A stretch of DNA of 64,000 nucleotides, taken from Microbacterium azadirachtae. GTDB lineage: Bacteria; Actinomycetota; Actinomycetes; Actinomycetales; Microbacteriaceae. Both the position numbers and the translations under genes were made by a program. The notes below the pieces were generated by a model that was not told the origin of the DNA, did no database searches, and worked only from the letters and a program-made list of their open reading frames with translations. Below, piece after piece: positions 24,170-34,144 of this stretch (positions are counted from its first letter, which is position 1; each line of letters starts with the position of its first letter). The stretch is from contig NZ_JYIT01000083.1 in the NCBI RefSeq assembly GCF_000956545.1, positions 124,001-188,000 on the forward strand. Reading direction: 5' to 3'.

Positions 24170-26665
24170 TCAGTCGGCGGTCTCGACGTCGAAGTCGAAG
24201 ACGAGGCGGGCGGGCACGGTGCCGTCGAGCACCTCCTGCATCGACGTGGCCGCCGAGGAGAGATCGCGGGTCTGGGCCACGACGGTGGTGCGCCCCAGCG
24301 CGTGCAGGCGGAACACTTCGGCGAGGTCTTCCCTCGTGCCGACGATGGATCCGATGATCTGGATGCCGTTGAGCACCGTGTCGAAGACGGGGAACGTCAG
24401 CGTGCCGTCCTTGGGAAGGGACACGAGCACGAGCCGGCCACCGCGCGCGAGGGCTCGATAGGACTGATCGAACACCGCCGGCGCGACGGCGAGCACGATG
24501 CAGGCGTCGGCGCCGCCGAGCGCTGTGATCGCGGCGACCGGGTCGGTCTCGGCCGCGTTGACGACGTGGTCCGCGCCGAGCATCGTGGCGAGCTTCAGCT
24601 TCTCGTCGCTCACATCCACCGCGATGACCTCGGCGCCGACCAGCCGGGCGTACTGGATCGCCAGGTGTCCGAGGCCGCCGATGCCGAACACGGCGACGCG
24701 CTCGGACGGCGTCACCCGCGCGGCCTTGATCGCCGCATACGTCGTCACGCCGGCGCAGGTCAGCGGCGCGGCGTCGAGCGAGGTGACGGCGTCAGGAACG
24801 GGGACGGCGAAACGGGCATCGATCACCGCGTACTCGGCATGAGCGCCGTTCACCGCGTAGCCGGTGTTCTTCTGGGCGAGGCAGAGGTTCTCCCGCCCCG
24901 TCACGCAGTACCGGCAGGAGCCGCAGGCCGAGCCGAGCCAGGCCAGCGCGACGCGGGTGCCGATCGACGGCGCGGAGACCCCCTCGCCCAGCCCGTCGAC
25001 GCGGCCGATCCCCTCGTGCCCGGGGATGAACGGCAGAGACGGCTTCACCGGCCAATCGCCGTGCGCGGCATGGATGTCGGTGTGGCAGAGGCCGCTCGTC
25101 TCGATGCGCACGAGAACCTGCCCGGGCCCCGGAACGGGGACGGGGACCTCCTGCACGGCGATGGGCTCCGTGAACGAGGACACCACGGCGGCGCGCATGG
25201 TCGCCGGCGTGGAACCGCGCTTCTCGTCCGTCGTCGGAGCCGCCGCCGGGGGCGCTGCCGCGGGAGCCGCGCCGGCCACCGCAACCGCAGCACCGCTCCG
25301 GGATGCGCTCAGTGCGACGACCTCGGCGAGGCGCGGCACGCGCACGTTCCAGTTCAGGTCCCGCCTGATGCGCCGCCGCAACGCGTCGGCGGCGGTCGGT
25401 TCGCCGTGGGTCAGGAAGACCTGTCGAGGCGCTGTGGGCGCAGTCCGCATCCATTCCACGATCTGTCCGGCGTCGGCGTGCGCGGACATCATCTCGAGCG
25501 AATGCACCTCCGCCAGGATCGGGATGTCCTGCCCGTAGATGCGCAGCGTGCGCTCTCCGCGCTGCAGGGCGTCCCCGCGAGTCCCCCCGGCCTGGAACCC
25601 GGTCAGCACGATCGCGTTCCGGGGATCCGGCCCGTACGACGCGATGTGGTGCAGGATCCGTCCTCCCTCGAGCATGCCGCTGGCCGAGATGATGATCGCC
25701 GGTCCTCCCCGGGTGTTGAGCGCCTTGGACTCCTCGACGGAGTGCACGAGCGTGGCGCCCTCGTACATGCGGTGGAACTCCTCGGGCGAGATCCGGTGCT
25801 CTTCGGGGTGGCGGGCGTACATCTCCGCGCCGCTCACCGCCATCGGGCTGTTCAGGAACACCGGCACCTCGGGGATCCGTCCGGTGGCGCGCAGCCGACT
25901 GAGGTGGAGCAGCAGCGACTCGGCGCGGCCGATCGCGAACGCGGGCAGCAGCACGACGCCCCCGCGCGCGCAGACGCGCGTGATGATGTCGGCCAGGGCG
26001 GCCTCGGCATCCGTGCCCGGATGCGTCCGATCGCCGTATGTGGACTCCGACACGAGCACATCCGTCTGCTCCAATGCCCGCGGCGGGCGCATCAGCGCAT
26101 CGTCCGTGCGTCCGAGGTCGCCGGTGAAGTGCACCCGGCAGCCGTCCGCCTCCAGCAGCACCTGCGCCGCGCCGAGGATGTGCCCGGCCGGTACGAACGT
26201 GACCCGGGCATCTCCGATCTCGACCGGGGCGTCGAACGCGTGCGGGGCGAAGTGCTCGACTGCGGCGGTCGCGTCCTCCTCGGTGTACAGCGGCAGCGGG
26301 CGCGCATGCGTGGAGCTGTGGCGCCGCGCCGCGTACGAGGCCTGCTCCTCCTGCAGGCGTCCGCTGTCCGGCAGGATGAGGGTGCTGAGCTCGGCGGTGC
26401 CGGTGGTGGTGTGGATCGGGCCGTCGAAGCCGTCGCGCACCAGCGCCGGCAGATAGCCGGTGTGGTCCAGGTGCGCGTGGGTGATGACGACGGCGTCGAT
26501 GCTCGACGGGTCGACGGGGAACCGGGCCCAGTTGCGCTCGCGCAGGGTCTTGTAGCCCTGGAAGAGACCGCAGTCGATGAGGATCCGCGTCGTGCCGGTG
26601 TCGACGAGGTAGCGGGATCCGGTGACCGTGTCGGTCGCCCCGAGGAATCTCAGTGTGGCGCTCAT
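24170..26665 (-). CDS. MBL-fold/beta-CASP RNase-like protein fused to zinc alcohol dehydrogenase
   Basis: 831 residues in one uninterrupted frame. Residues 1-455 form a metallo-beta-lactamase/beta-CASP protein of CPSF/Ysh1 type: THAHLDHTG (zinc motif, His63-His68), FTGDLGR, ISASGMLEGGR and MSAHADAGQ. An Ala/Pro-rich linker (about 456-488, with AVAGAAPAAAPPAAAP) leads to a complete AdhP-like zinc alcohol dehydrogenase from Met490. This carries CHTDIHAAHGDW, PGHEGIG, the structural-zinc cysteines CGSCRYCVTGRENLC and GIGGLGHLAIQYARL. No ribosome site precedes Met490, so separate translation is unlikely. A DosR-like box ends 34 nt before the start. RNA processing and fermentative aldehyde reduction under hypoxia are inferred roles. 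Confidence 0.88.
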   Translation of the reverse strand: MSATLRFLGATDTVTGSRYLVDTGTTRILIDCGLFQGYKTLRERNWARFPVDPSSIDAVVITHAHLDHTGYLPALVRDGFDGPIHTTTGTAELSTLILPDSGRLQEEQASYAARRHSSTHARPLPLYTEEDATAAVEHFAPHAFDAPVEIGDARVTFVPAGHILGAAQVLLEADGCRVHFTGDLGRTDDALMRPPRALEQTDVLVSESTYGDRTHPGTDAEAALADIITRVCARGGVVLLPAFAIGRAESLLLHLSRLRATGRIPEVPVFLNSPMAVSGAEMYARHPEEHRISPEEFHRMYEGATLVHSVEESKALNTRGGPAIIISASGMLEGGRILHHIASYGPDPRNAIVLTGFQAGGTRGDALQRGERTLRIYGQDIPILAEVHSLEMMSAHADAGQIVEWMRTAPTAPRQVFLTHGEPTAADALRRRIRRDLNWNVRVPRLAEVVALSASRSGAAVAVAGAAPAAAPPAAAPTTDEKRGSTPATMRAAVVSSFTEPIAVQEVPVPVPGPGQVLVRIETSGLCHTDIHAAHGDWPVKPSLPFIPGHEGIGRVDGLGEGVSAPSIGTRVALAWLGSACGSCRYCVTGRENLCLAQKNTGYAVNGAHAEYAVIDARFAVPVPDAVTSLDAAPLTCAGVTTYAAIKAARVTPSERVAVFGIGGLGHLAIQYARLVGAEVIAVDVSDEKLKLATMLGADHVVNAAETDPVAAITALGGADACIVLAVAPAVFDQSYRALARGGRLVLVSLPKDGTLTFPVFDTVLNGIQIIGSIVGTREDLAEVFRLHALGRTTVVAQTRDLSSAATSMQEVLDGTVPARLVFDFDVETAD

Positions 26666-26699
26666 GCTGCGACTCCACACCCGCCGGGCGTCCCCGTGC

Positions 26700-26713
26700 G
26701 GGACTTTGGTCAC
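26700..26713 (-). promoter_or_regulatory. DosR-like box of the MBL-ADH gene
   Basis: GTGACCAAAGTCCC towards the gene (GGGACTTTGGTCAC on +), the closest of the set to the mycobacterial consensus core GGGACTWWAGTCCC. It ends 34 nt before ATG 26665. A weaker second site with a 5-nt centre, GGGACGGAACGTCA, follows at about 26717-26730. Confidence 0.78.
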
Positions 26714-26728
26714 CCGAGGGACGGAACG

Positions 26729-28402
26729 TCAGGGGCGGGCGTCGCCGCCGCGTGGCAGCGGTGCGCTCCAGCGCACGCGGACGCCGCCCTCCTCGCGGTT
26801 CGCGACCGTGAACGCGCCGCCCAGGCGTTCCGCTCTCGCGGCGAGGTTCGAGATGCCGCTGGCGTCGATCGTCGGGGGCAGGCCGTCGCCGTCGTCCTCG
26901 ATCATGGCGACGACCTCCGCCTCCGAGACCACCACGGTGACCAGCGCCGTGGTGGCGTTCGCATGCCGGGTGATGTTCGCGAGCGACTCGCGCACGACGG
27001 CGACGAGATCGTCTGCGAGGTCTCCGGTGACCGCGAGGTCGATGGGGCCGGTGAAGCTGATCCGGGGGCGCGGGGACACCCCCGAGACCAGCGCGAGCAG
27101 GCGACTGCGGAGGGCGTCATCGCTGTCCGGGCGATGCCGCAGAGCGAAGATCGCGGTCCGGATGTCCGCGATGGCCCCGTCGACCTCGTCGATGTGCCGC
27201 TCGAGGGCCACCGCGAGCGACGGATCGGCGGCCGCGATCCCCTGCAAGCCCAGCGTCGTCGCGAACAGCCGCTGGATGACGTGGTCGTGGAGGTCGCGGG
27301 CGATGCGCCCTCGGTCTTCGACGATCTCGAGCCGCTGGTGCTGCTCTCGGGCCCTGGCCAGTGAGATCGCGATCCCCGCCTGGGAGGCGAAGTCGGAGAT
27401 GGTGAGGAGCTCGGCCGGGCTGTAGGTGGCGCTGCCCCGGGACACGCAGAGTGCGCCGACGGGGGCGCCGGCCACGACCAGCGGGACCGCGACCGTGTGG
27501 CCGAAAGGGCGCAGGACGGCGTCGACGGGTGCGGGAAGCCGCTCGACGATCAGCGCGTTCTCTCTTATCGCCCGCGCCGGGAGCGCACCCTCGGCGGGAT
27601 AGTGGGTTCCCTCGATCGCCGGGCCCCCCGGGCCCCGGGCGACATCGATGCGCAGGCGGTCGTCCTCCTCCGGCGTGATGATCGCGACGAGCTCGGCCGG
27701 CACGACGGTCGCGACGGCGTCGGCGACGATGCCGAGCGCGTCCCCGCTGTCGGGCGACAGCAGGGCTGCGGTGATGCCCGAAAGGGCCGCGCCGAGCCGT
27801 TCACGACGGTGCGTCTCGGCATACAGGCGCGCGTTCTCGATCGCCACCCCTGCGGTGACGGCGAGCGCTTCGATGATCTCCTGGTCCTCGTCGGAGAAGC
27901 GCTCCTTCTGCGGGTCCGTGAGGTAGAGGTTGCCGAAGGTCCGCCCCCTGACGCGGATCGGAACGCCGAGGAAGGCGTCCATCGGTGGATGGTGCGCGGG
28001 GAAGCCGACCGAGCGGGGATCGTCGGCGATCCGCGGGATCCGGATGGTCTGTCCCTGCTCGATCACGGCGCCGAGCAGTCCGTGCCCCGTCGGCGGAGCG
28101 CCGATCTCCTGCACGACCTCGTCGGCGATCCCCTCGTGGATGAACCGTTCGAGCAGCCCGTCCTCATCGATCACGCCGAGGGCGCCGTACCGTGCGCCGA
28201 CGAGCTCGATCGCGGCGCGAACGATCCGGCGGAGCATCGCATCGAGGTCCAGGTCCTCGCTCACCGCACGGGTGGCGCCGAGCAGGCTCCGCAGCCGACC
28301 CTGAGCCGCGAGCACCTGCTGGGCGCGGTCCATCAGCTCCGCGATGGTCCGCTCCAGCTCGAGGCGGGGGACATCGGGGAACGTGAGAGGCTCTTCGTCC
28401 AT
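26729..28402 (-). CDS. dosS: DosS/DevS-like GAF sensor histidine kinase
   Basis: 557 residues. A short coiled segment is followed by GAF-A (about 45-195), GAF-B (about 205-350), a HisKA_3 dimerisation domain with phospho-acceptor His372 (ARDLHDHVIQRLF) and a HATPase_c domain ending near 555. GAF-A contains GFPAHHPPMDAFLGVP, matching the segment that carries the heme-ligating histidine in mycobacterial DosS/DosT, so a heme-based oxygen or redox sensor is expected. Cytoplasmic. It is divergent from the response regulator instead of downstream of it. The start at 28402 is chosen because the domain-poor extension to 28441 runs towards the regulatory site. Confidence 0.92.
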   Translation of the reverse strand: MDEEPLTFPDVPRLELERTIAELMDRAQQVLAAQGRLRSLLGATRAVSEDLDLDAMLRRIVRAAIELVGARYGALGVIDEDGLLERFIHEGIADEVVQEIGAPPTGHGLLGAVIEQGQTIRIPRIADDPRSVGFPAHHPPMDAFLGVPIRVRGRTFGNLYLTDPQKERFSDEDQEIIEALAVTAGVAIENARLYAETHRRERLGAALSGITAALLSPDSGDALGIVADAVATVVPAELVAIITPEEDDRLRIDVARGPGGPAIEGTHYPAEGALPARAIRENALIVERLPAPVDAVLRPFGHTVAVPLVVAGAPVGALCVSRGSATYSPAELLTISDFASQAGIAISLARAREQHQRLEIVEDRGRIARDLHDHVIQRLFATTLGLQGIAAADPSLAVALERHIDEVDGAIADIRTAIFALRHRPDSDDALRSRLLALVSGVSPRPRISFTGPIDLAVTGDLADDLVAVVRESLANITRHANATTALVTVVVSEAEVVAMIEDDGDGLPPTIDASGISNLAARAERLGGAFTVANREEGGVRVRWSAPLPRGGDARP

Positions 28403-28445
28403 CGCCGCCGTCCTGCCGTTGACACTACGGAGTCTAGGCATCCGA

Positions 28446-28459
28446 GGGACCTACGGCCT
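28446..28459. promoter_or_regulatory. Degenerate DosR-like site between dosS and dosR
   Basis: GGGACCTACGGCCT resembles the box GGGACCTTCGGCCC upstream of the 34179 gene. It lies 43 nt from the dosS start and 53 nt from the dosR start, so it lacks the 34-nt spacing. It may be a weak autoregulatory site. Confidence 0.4.
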
Positions 28460-28512
28460 GTGGATCCGCTGTCGCGGTGCGGCATGATGAGCGCAGAGCA
28501 AGGGGAGATCCG

Positions 28513-29154
28513 ATGAGCGGTGTGTTTCTCGTCGACGATCACGAGATCGTCCGTCAGGGGCTCGCGGGAGTGATCCAGGGCCAATCTGACCTGACGGTCG
28601 TGGGAGAGGCAGCCAGTGTCCATGACGCGCTCGGGCGGATCGCCGCGACGCAGCCCGACGTCGCGGTGCTCGACGTCCGCCTCCCCGACGGCAACGGGAT
28701 CGATCTGTGCCGGCAGCTCCGTCAGGACTTCCCGCGCGTGCGGTGCCTCATCCTGACGGCCTACGACGACGACGACGCGATGTTCGCCGCCGTGATGGCA
28801 GGCGCCGCCGGGTATCTCCTGAAGAGCGTCCGCGCCGCCGAGCTGCTCGAGGCGATCCGCGGCGTCGCCGCGGGGCGCCGGCTCCTGCACCCGAGCGCGG
28901 AGCGTACCGCGATGCAGCGCATGCGCGATGCCCCCGGGGAGGACCCCCGCTTCGGATCCCTGGGGCTGCGGGAACGGCAGATCCTCGCCCTCATCGCCGA
29001 CGGTCTCACCAACCGGCAGATCGGAGAACGGCTGGGGCTCGCGGAGAAGACGGTCAAGAACTACGTGTCGGGGCTGCTCAGCAAGCTGGGACTGGACCAC
29101 CGCACGCAGGCGGCCGTCTTCGAGATCGAGCGCGGCCGGCGCCACGAGGGCTAG
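28513..29154 (+). CDS. dosR: DosR/DevR-like NarL-family response regulator
   Basis: 213 residues from ATG 28513 (GGGGAG just upstream). The receiver domain has the acidic pair in FLVDDHE, phospho-acceptor Asp54 (VLDVRLPDGNG), Thr82 and Lys104. The C-terminal LuxR HTH (LGLRERQILALIADGLTNRQIGERLGLAEKTVKNYVSGLLSKL, about 150-195) matches the DosR recognition helix region with its Lys-Asn pair. It is the likely activator of the five boxed genes around it and the partner of the divergent DosS-like kinase. Confidence 0.93.
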   Translation: MSGVFLVDDHEIVRQGLAGVIQGQSDLTVVGEAASVHDALGRIAATQPDVAVLDVRLPDGNGIDLCRQLRQDFPRVRCLILTAYDDDDAMFAAVMAGAAGYLLKSVRAAELLEAIRGVAAGRRLLHPSAERTAMQRMRDAPGEDPRFGSLGLRERQILALIADGLTNRQIGERLGLAEKTVKNYVSGLLSKLGLDHRTQAAVFEIERGRRHEG

Positions 29155-29178
29155 CTCCGACGAGGTCGACCCCGTTCG

Positions 29179-29619
29179 TCAGCCCTTCCGCTTCTCGTGG
29201 CGCACGATGAGCACCGGGCAGTGCGCGTGCGTCGCGCAGGTCGCGCTCACAGAGCCGAGCAGAAGACCGGCGAAGCCGCCGCGGCCCCGGCTGCCCAGCA
29301 CGAGCATCTCCGCGTCGCGGCTCTCGTCGATCAGCACGGACGGCGGCGGGCCAGCGATCACCGCAGCGCTCAACGATGCCGGGGGATCCTCGCCGAACAC
29401 GTCCTTGATCGCCGCGTCCAGAAGCACCGCCGTCTCTTCGTCCGGCGAACGATCGGGCGTCGGGTACAGATCGATCAGAGCAGCGTAGTCCCACGTCATG
29501 ACGACGCGGAGAGGGCGGTCGAGCGCTTCGGAGAGCGTGGCCGCGTAGCGGAGGGCGTCGAGCGAGGGTTCCGATCCGTCGACGCCGACGAGGATCGGCG
29601 CGTTCGCAGTGGTGTTCAT
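29179..29619 (-). CDS. Universal stress protein UspA family
   Basis: 146 residues from ATG 29619. The Usp domain has ILVGVDGSEPSLDALRYAATL and LGSRGRGGFAGLLLGSVSATC. It is a close paralogue of the protein at 23025-23486, including a shared WDYAALIDLYPT stretch, which suggests a recent duplication. A DosR-like box lies 34 nt upstream and is shared with the divergent P-type ATPase gene. It converges on dosR with only 24 bp between stops. Confidence 0.93.
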   Translation of the reverse strand: MNTTANAPILVGVDGSEPSLDALRYAATLSEALDRPLRVVMTWDYAALIDLYPTPDRSPDEETAVLLDAAIKDVFGEDPPASLSAAVIAGPPPSVLIDESRDAEMLVLGSRGRGGFAGLLLGSVSATCATHAHCPVLIVRHEKRKG

Positions 29620-29653
29620 GCCCTCACCCTGCGACGCGTTCCGCAGGCGCGCC

Positions 29654-29667
29654 GGGACGAAAGTCAC
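29654..29667. promoter_or_regulatory. DosR-like box shared by usp and the P-type ATPase
   Basis: GTGACTTTCGTCCC towards the usp gene; it ends 34 nt before its ATG. On the other side the ATPase start is 73 nt away. The site is close to palindromic and could act both ways. Confidence 0.72.
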
Positions 29668-29740
29668 TTGCCGCCGTCGAGGGGGAGCGCAAGGCTGGAG
29701 GGACGCAGAGATGTGCCGTCGGGGAGGAGAACGCGAGAGC

Positions 29741-31660
29741 ATGGTGTGGAAGACGATGAGGCGGCAACCCGCGATCCCCCTCGCCCTCCTCACCCTCGTC
29801 GTGGTCCTGGTGCTCGATGCGACCGGCCATCACGCCGCGGCCCGCTGGCTCGCGACGATCGTCGTCGGCGCCTTTGTGGTCTGGACCCTCGTCGGGATGA
29901 TCCGCGAGATGATCCGCGGCCGGTTCGGACTCGACGTCCTCGCGATCGTGGCGATGGCCGCCACCCTCCTCGTCGGCGAGTATGTGGCCGCGCTCATCAT
30001 CGTGCTGATGCTCTCGGGGGGCGAGGCGCTGGAGGACTTCGCCGCCCGCCGCGCCAAGCGCGAGCTCACCGCGCTCCTCGAACGGTCGCCGCAGAGCGCG
30101 CACGTCGTCTCGGTCGACGGTGAGGACGGTGCCGAGAGCGTCCGCGATCTGCCGGTCGACGACGTCGCCGTCGGCGATTTCCTCCTCATCCGTCCGTCCG
30201 AGATCGTGCCCGTCGACAGTGAGATGGTCACGGACGAGGCGTCGTTCGACGAGTCCTCGCTCACCGGGGAGAGCCTGCCGGTGACGCGCCGCACGGGCGA
30301 GATCCTGCTGTCGGGCGCGGTCAACGGAAGTCGCGTCGTCCGGGCGCGCGCCGTGCGGCGCAGCGCCGACAGCCAGTACCAGCAGATCCTGATGCTGGTG
30401 CGCGAGGCGCAGGAGTCGCGCGCACCCGTGGTGCGGCTCGCCGACCGGTTCGCGATCCCGTTCACCGTCGTCTCGCTGCTGCTCGGAGGAATCGCGTGGG
30501 CGGTGTCCGGGGACGCCGTGCGGTTCGCCGAGGTGCTGGTGCTCGCCACGCCGTGCCCGCTGCTGATCGCCGCGCCCGTCGCGTTCCTCGGCGGGCTGTC
30601 GCGGTCGGCGAAGGCGGGGATCGTGCTCAAGGGGGGAGCGGTCATCGAGACCCTCTCGCGGGTGCGGTCGGCGGCGTTCGACAAGACCGGCACGCTCACC
30701 CGCGGTCGTCCGGCACTGATCGACGTCCGCCCCGAGGCGGGATTCTCGGCCGACGAGGTGCTGCAGCTGGCCGCATCGGCGGAGCAGTACTCCTCGCACG
30801 CGCTCGCCGAGGGGATCCGCGCGGCAGCCCGGTCCCGGGGGCTCGCTCTGCTGACCGCGGAGGACGCCGGCGAGGTCGCGACCAACGGCGTCATGGCGCG
30901 CATCGGAGGACGGGTGGTTGTCGTCGGAAAGCCCGCATACGTCGCGTCGCTCGTGCCGGCGTTCTCGCGCACCGACCTCGCGCCGGGGGAGGCGGCCGCC
31001 TATGTCGCGATCGACGGCCGTCACGCCGGGACGCTGGTGCTGGCCGATGCGCCTCGCGCCGAGTCTCGAGGCGTGGTCGCATGGCTGGCGCGCCACGGCA
31101 TCGACCGTGTGGCGATGCTCACCGGCGACGCGCACGCGACGGCTGCGTCGATCGCCGAGACGGTCGGCATCGACGAAGTGCACGCCGAGCTCCTTCCCGA
31201 CGACAAGGTGCGCCTCGCCCGGGACCTGCGTCCGCGCCCGCTCGTGATGGTCGGCGACGGAGTGAACGACGCCCCCGTGCTCGCCGCCTCGGACGTCGGG
31301 ATCGCGATGGGAGCCAAGGGTGCGACCGCGGCGGGGGAGGCCGCCGACGCCGTGATCCTCGTGGACTCCCTCGCCAAGGTGGTTCACGCGGTCGAGATCG
31401 GCAGGCACACGGTGCGCGTGGCGCTGACGGCGATCTGGATCGGGATCGCGCTCAGCATCACGCTCATGGTCGTCGCCATGAGCGGCGTGATCCCTGCCGT
31501 CGCGGGGGCGCTGATCCAGGAGCTGGTCGATCTCGCCACGATCCTCTACGCCCTGCGCGCCCTTCGCGGCCCGCTGACGCCGGAGAGCGCGCTGACGGAG
31601 TCCGCGACCGAACCGGGACCAAAGGCCCGTGCCGACCACGATGAGAGGACCAGGCTGTGA
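29741..31660 (+). CDS. P1B-type metal-translocating ATPase with TPC motif, no N-terminal metal-binding domain
   Basis: 639 residues from ATG 29741; ATG 29711 is an alternative, and GGAGGAG lies 11 nt before 29741. Order: two to four N-terminal helices, actuator domain with SSLTGES, the ion-path helix [12 protein letters not shown] (about 267-278), phosphorylation site DKTGT (about 314-318), then [11 protein letters not shown] and two C-terminal helices. There is no HMA domain. The ion-path motif is TPC, not the CPC of Cu/Cd pumps or SPC, so the metal cannot be read off; TPC pumps (P1B-5) have been linked to Fe or Ni. The gene overlaps phosphoketolase by 4 nt, placing metal export in the DosR island. 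Confidence 0.88.
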   Translation: MVWKTMRRQPAIPLALLTLVVVLVLDATGHHAAARWLATIVVGAFVVWTLVGMIREMIRGRFGLDVLAIVAMAATLLVGEYVAALIIVLMLSGGEALEDFAARRAKRELTALLERSPQSAHVVSVDGEDGAESVRDLPVDDVAVGDFLLIRPSEIVPVDSEMVTDEASFDESSLTGESLPVTRRTGEILLSGAVNGSRVVRARAVRRSADSQYQQILMLVREAQESRAPVVRLADRFAIPFTVVSLLLGGIAWAVSGDAVRFAEVLVLATPCPLLIAAPVAFLGGLSRSAKAGIVLKGGAVIETLSRVRSAAFDKTGTLTRGRPALIDVRPEAGFSADEVLQLAASAEQYSSHALAEGIRAAARSRGLALLTAEDAGEVATNGVMARIGGRVVVVGKPAYVASLVPAFSRTDLAPGEAAAYVAIDGRHAGTLVLADAPRAESRGVVAWLARHGIDRVAMLTGDAHATAASIAETVGIDEVHAELLPDDKVRLARDLRPRPLVMVGDGVNDAPVLAASDVGIAMGAKGATAAGEAADAVILVDSLAKVVHAVEIGRHTVRVALTAIWIGIALSITLMVVAMSGVIPAVAGALIQELVDLATILYALRALRGPLTPESALTESATEPGPKARADHDERTRL

Positions 31661-34095
31661 GCATGAGCGAGACCCCGCAGAACCATCCCGCTTCCGCCTC
31701 CGAACGCGTCGTCCCCGACGCGGACCTGCGGAGCATCGACGCCTGGTGGCGGGCGGCGAACTACCTCAGCGTCGGACAGATCTACCTGCTGGACGACCCG
31801 TTGCTGCGCCGGCCTCTCGTGCCCGAGGACGTCAAGCCGCGACTGCTCGGGCACTGGGGCACCACGCCGGGGCTGAACTTCCTCTATGCGCATCTCAACC
31901 GGGTCATCCGGGATCGCGCGCTCAGCTCGATCTTCGTCACAGGGCCGGGTCACGGCGGGCCGGGCATGGTCGCCAACACCTATCTGGACGGCACGTACTC
32001 GGAGGTGTATCCGCGTATCACGCGCGACGAGGACGGCGTGCGTGCGCTGTTCCGTCAGTTCTCGTTCCCGGGAGGGATCCCGAGCCACGTCGCGCCCGAG
32101 ACGCCGGGGTCGATCCACGAGGGCGGCGAGCTCGGCTACTCGCTCAGCCACGCGTTCGGCGCCGCCTTCGACAACCCGGAGCTGGTCGTGACCTGCGTCG
32201 TGGGCGACGGCGAAGCGGAGACGGGACCGGCGGCGACGGGCTGGCACTCGAACAAGTTCCTCGACCCGGTGCAGGACGGCACGGTGCTGCCGATCCTGCA
32301 CCTGAACGGCTACAAGATCGCGAACCCGACGGTGCTGGCACGCATCCCGGAGCGCCGTCTGGTCGAGCTGTTCCGCGGTTACGGCTACACCCCCTACGTG
32401 TTCACAGCGGGGTTCGACGGTGAGGATCCGATCAGCATCCATCGCCGGTTCTCGGCGCTGCTCGAGTCCGTCTTCGACGAGATCGCGCGGATCCGGGCGG
32501 ACGCGCGGGCGGGCCGCTACCACTCGGACGACCCGGTGACGGCGACCCCGGAGTGGCCGATGATCATCCTGCGCACGCCCAAGGGATGGACCGGCCCGCA
32601 CGAGGTCGACGGCGTGCTCGTGGAGGGGACGTACCGCGCCCACCAGGTGCCGCTCGCCAGCGCACGGGACACACCGGAGCATCTCCGGATCCTCGAAGAG
32701 TGGATGCGGCGGTATCGCCCCGAGGAGCTGTTCGACGACGCCGGGGCGCCCTCCGCGTCGATCGATCGACTCGCCCCCCAGGGCGAGCTCCGCATGAGCG
32801 CGAACCCCGTGGCCAACGGGGGGCTGCTGCGCACTCCGCTGTCGCTTCCGGACTTCCGCGACTTCGCCGTGGACGTGCCGTCACCCGGCGCCACGACGGC
32901 GGAGGCGACGCGAGTGCTCGGCACCTGGCTCGCCGAGGTCATCCGACGCAACCCCTCCACGTTCCGGATCTTCGGTCCTGACGAGACCGCCTCCAACCGC
33001 CTCGCGCCTCCGGTCTACGAGGCGACCCAGAAGCAGTGGGCCGCGGCGATCCTCCCCACCGACGACCACCTCGCCCGCGTCGGCCGGGTGATGGAGATGC
33101 TCAGCGAGCATCAGTGCCAGGGGTGGCTCGAGGGGTACTTGCTGACCGGTCGCCACGGCCTGTTCACCTGCTACGAGGCCTTCATCCACATCGTGGACTC
33201 GATGTTCAACCAGCATGCGAAATGGCTCAAGGTGACCAGGCGGATCCCCTGGCGGCGGCCGATCTCGAGCCTCAACTACCTGCTGACGAGCCACGTGTGG
33301 CGGCAGGACCACAACGGCTTCAGCCACCAGGATCCGGGCTTCATCGACCACGTCGTGAACAAGAGCGCGGAAGTCGTGCGCGTGTACCTGCCGTTCGATG
33401 CGAACACGCTGCTGTCCACGTACGACCACTGCCTCCGCTCGGTCGACTACGTCAACGTCGTCGTCGCGGGCAAGCAGCCCGCCGCGAACTGGCTCACCAT
33501 GGACGAGGCCGTCGACCACTGCACGCGGGGCCTCGGGATCCTGGAGTGGGCGGGGACGGAGATGACCGGGCAGGATCCGGACGTGGTCCTCGCCGCAGCC
33601 GGTGACATCCCCACCCTGGAGGTGCTCGCGGCCGCCCAGATCCTGCGCGAAGCGCTTCCCGACCTGCGGGTGCGGGTGGTCAACGTCGTCGACCTGATGA
33701 GGCTGCAGTCCGAGAGCGAGCATCCGCACGGACTGCCGGACCGGGAGTTCGACGCGATCTTCACGGTGGATCGCCCGGTCGTCTTCGCGTATCACGGCTA
33801 TCCCTGGCTCATCCACCGGCTCGCCTACAAGCGCCACGGCCACGACAACCTCCATGTGCGCGGGTACAAGGAGAACGGCACGACCACCACGCCGTTCGAC
33901 ATGGTCATGCTCAACCACCTGGACCGGTACCAGCTAGCGATCGACGCGATCGACCGCGTGCCGGGCCTCGCCCAGCGCTGCGCCGGGCTGCGTCAGGAGC
34001 TCCAGGACGCGCGGCTGCGTGCTCGCGCGTACACCCGCGAGCACGGCGAGGACATCCCCGAGGTGGCCGACTGGAGCTGGAGCGGCGCCCGCTGA
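31657..34095 (+). CDS. xfp: Phosphoketolase (xylulose-5-P/fructose-6-P)
   Basis: 812 residues, full length for the family. It uses thiamine diphosphate to split xylulose 5-phosphate (or fructose 6-phosphate) with phosphate into acetyl phosphate plus glyceraldehyde 3-phosphate (or erythrose 4-phosphate). Signatures: [33 protein letters not shown] and the ThDP motif [11 protein letters not shown] near 175-185, followed by [14 protein letters not shown] 31657 overlaps the ATPase stop; ATG 31663 is an alternative. Acetyl phosphate yields ATP without oxygen, which suits the hypoxia island. Confidence 0.95.
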   Translation: MSMSETPQNHPASASERVVPDADLRSIDAWWRAANYLSVGQIYLLDDPLLRRPLVPEDVKPRLLGHWGTTPGLNFLYAHLNRVIRDRALSSIFVTGPGHGGPGMVANTYLDGTYSEVYPRITRDEDGVRALFRQFSFPGGIPSHVAPETPGSIHEGGELGYSLSHAFGAAFDNPELVVTCVVGDGEAETGPAATGWHSNKFLDPVQDGTVLPILHLNGYKIANPTVLARIPERRLVELFRGYGYTPYVFTAGFDGEDPISIHRRFSALLESVFDEIARIRADARAGRYHSDDPVTATPEWPMIILRTPKGWTGPHEVDGVLVEGTYRAHQVPLASARDTPEHLRILEEWMRRYRPEELFDDAGAPSASIDRLAPQGELRMSANPVANGGLLRTPLSLPDFRDFAVDVPSPGATTAEATRVLGTWLAEVIRRNPSTFRIFGPDETASNRLAPPVYEATQKQWAAAILPTDDHLARVGRVMEMLSEHQCQGWLEGYLLTGRHGLFTCYEAFIHIVDSMFNQHAKWLKVTRRIPWRRPISSLNYLLTSHVWRQDHNGFSHQDPGFIDHVVNKSAEVVRVYLPFDANTLLSTYDHCLRSVDYVNVVVAGKQPAANWLTMDEAVDHCTRGLGILEWAGTEMTGQDPDVVLAAAGDIPTLEVLAAAQILREALPDLRVRVVNVVDLMRLQSESEHPHGLPDREFDAIFTVDRPVVFAYHGYPWLIHRLAYKRHGHDNLHVRGYKENGTTTTPFDMVMLNHLDRYQLAIDAIDRVPGLAQRCAGLRQELQDARLRARAYTREHGEDIPEVADWSWSGAR

Positions 34096-34130
34096 GCGGA
34101 CGGCCCGCCCCGGGGATCCGCGGTGACCAC

Positions 34131-34144
34131 GGGACCTTCGGCCC
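34131..34144 (+). promoter_or_regulatory. DosR-like box of the pyridoxamine-oxidase-like gene
   Basis: GGGACCTTCGGCCC, ending exactly 34 nt before ATG 34179, the only boxed gene on the + strand with this spacing. CATCAT lies at -12 to -7 as a possible -10 element. Confidence 0.7.

Noticed and set aside
26666..26713. Earlier ATG/GTG starts for the MBL-ADH and usp genes
   Set aside because: These start codons are the first bases of DosR-like boxes (translated as MTKVP, MTFVP and so on), so they are regulatory DNA.
24083..27364. 1093-residue + strand frame opposite the MBL-ADH fusion
   Set aside because: Same shadow effect; the minus-strand frame has complete zinc and Rossmann motifs while this one has none.
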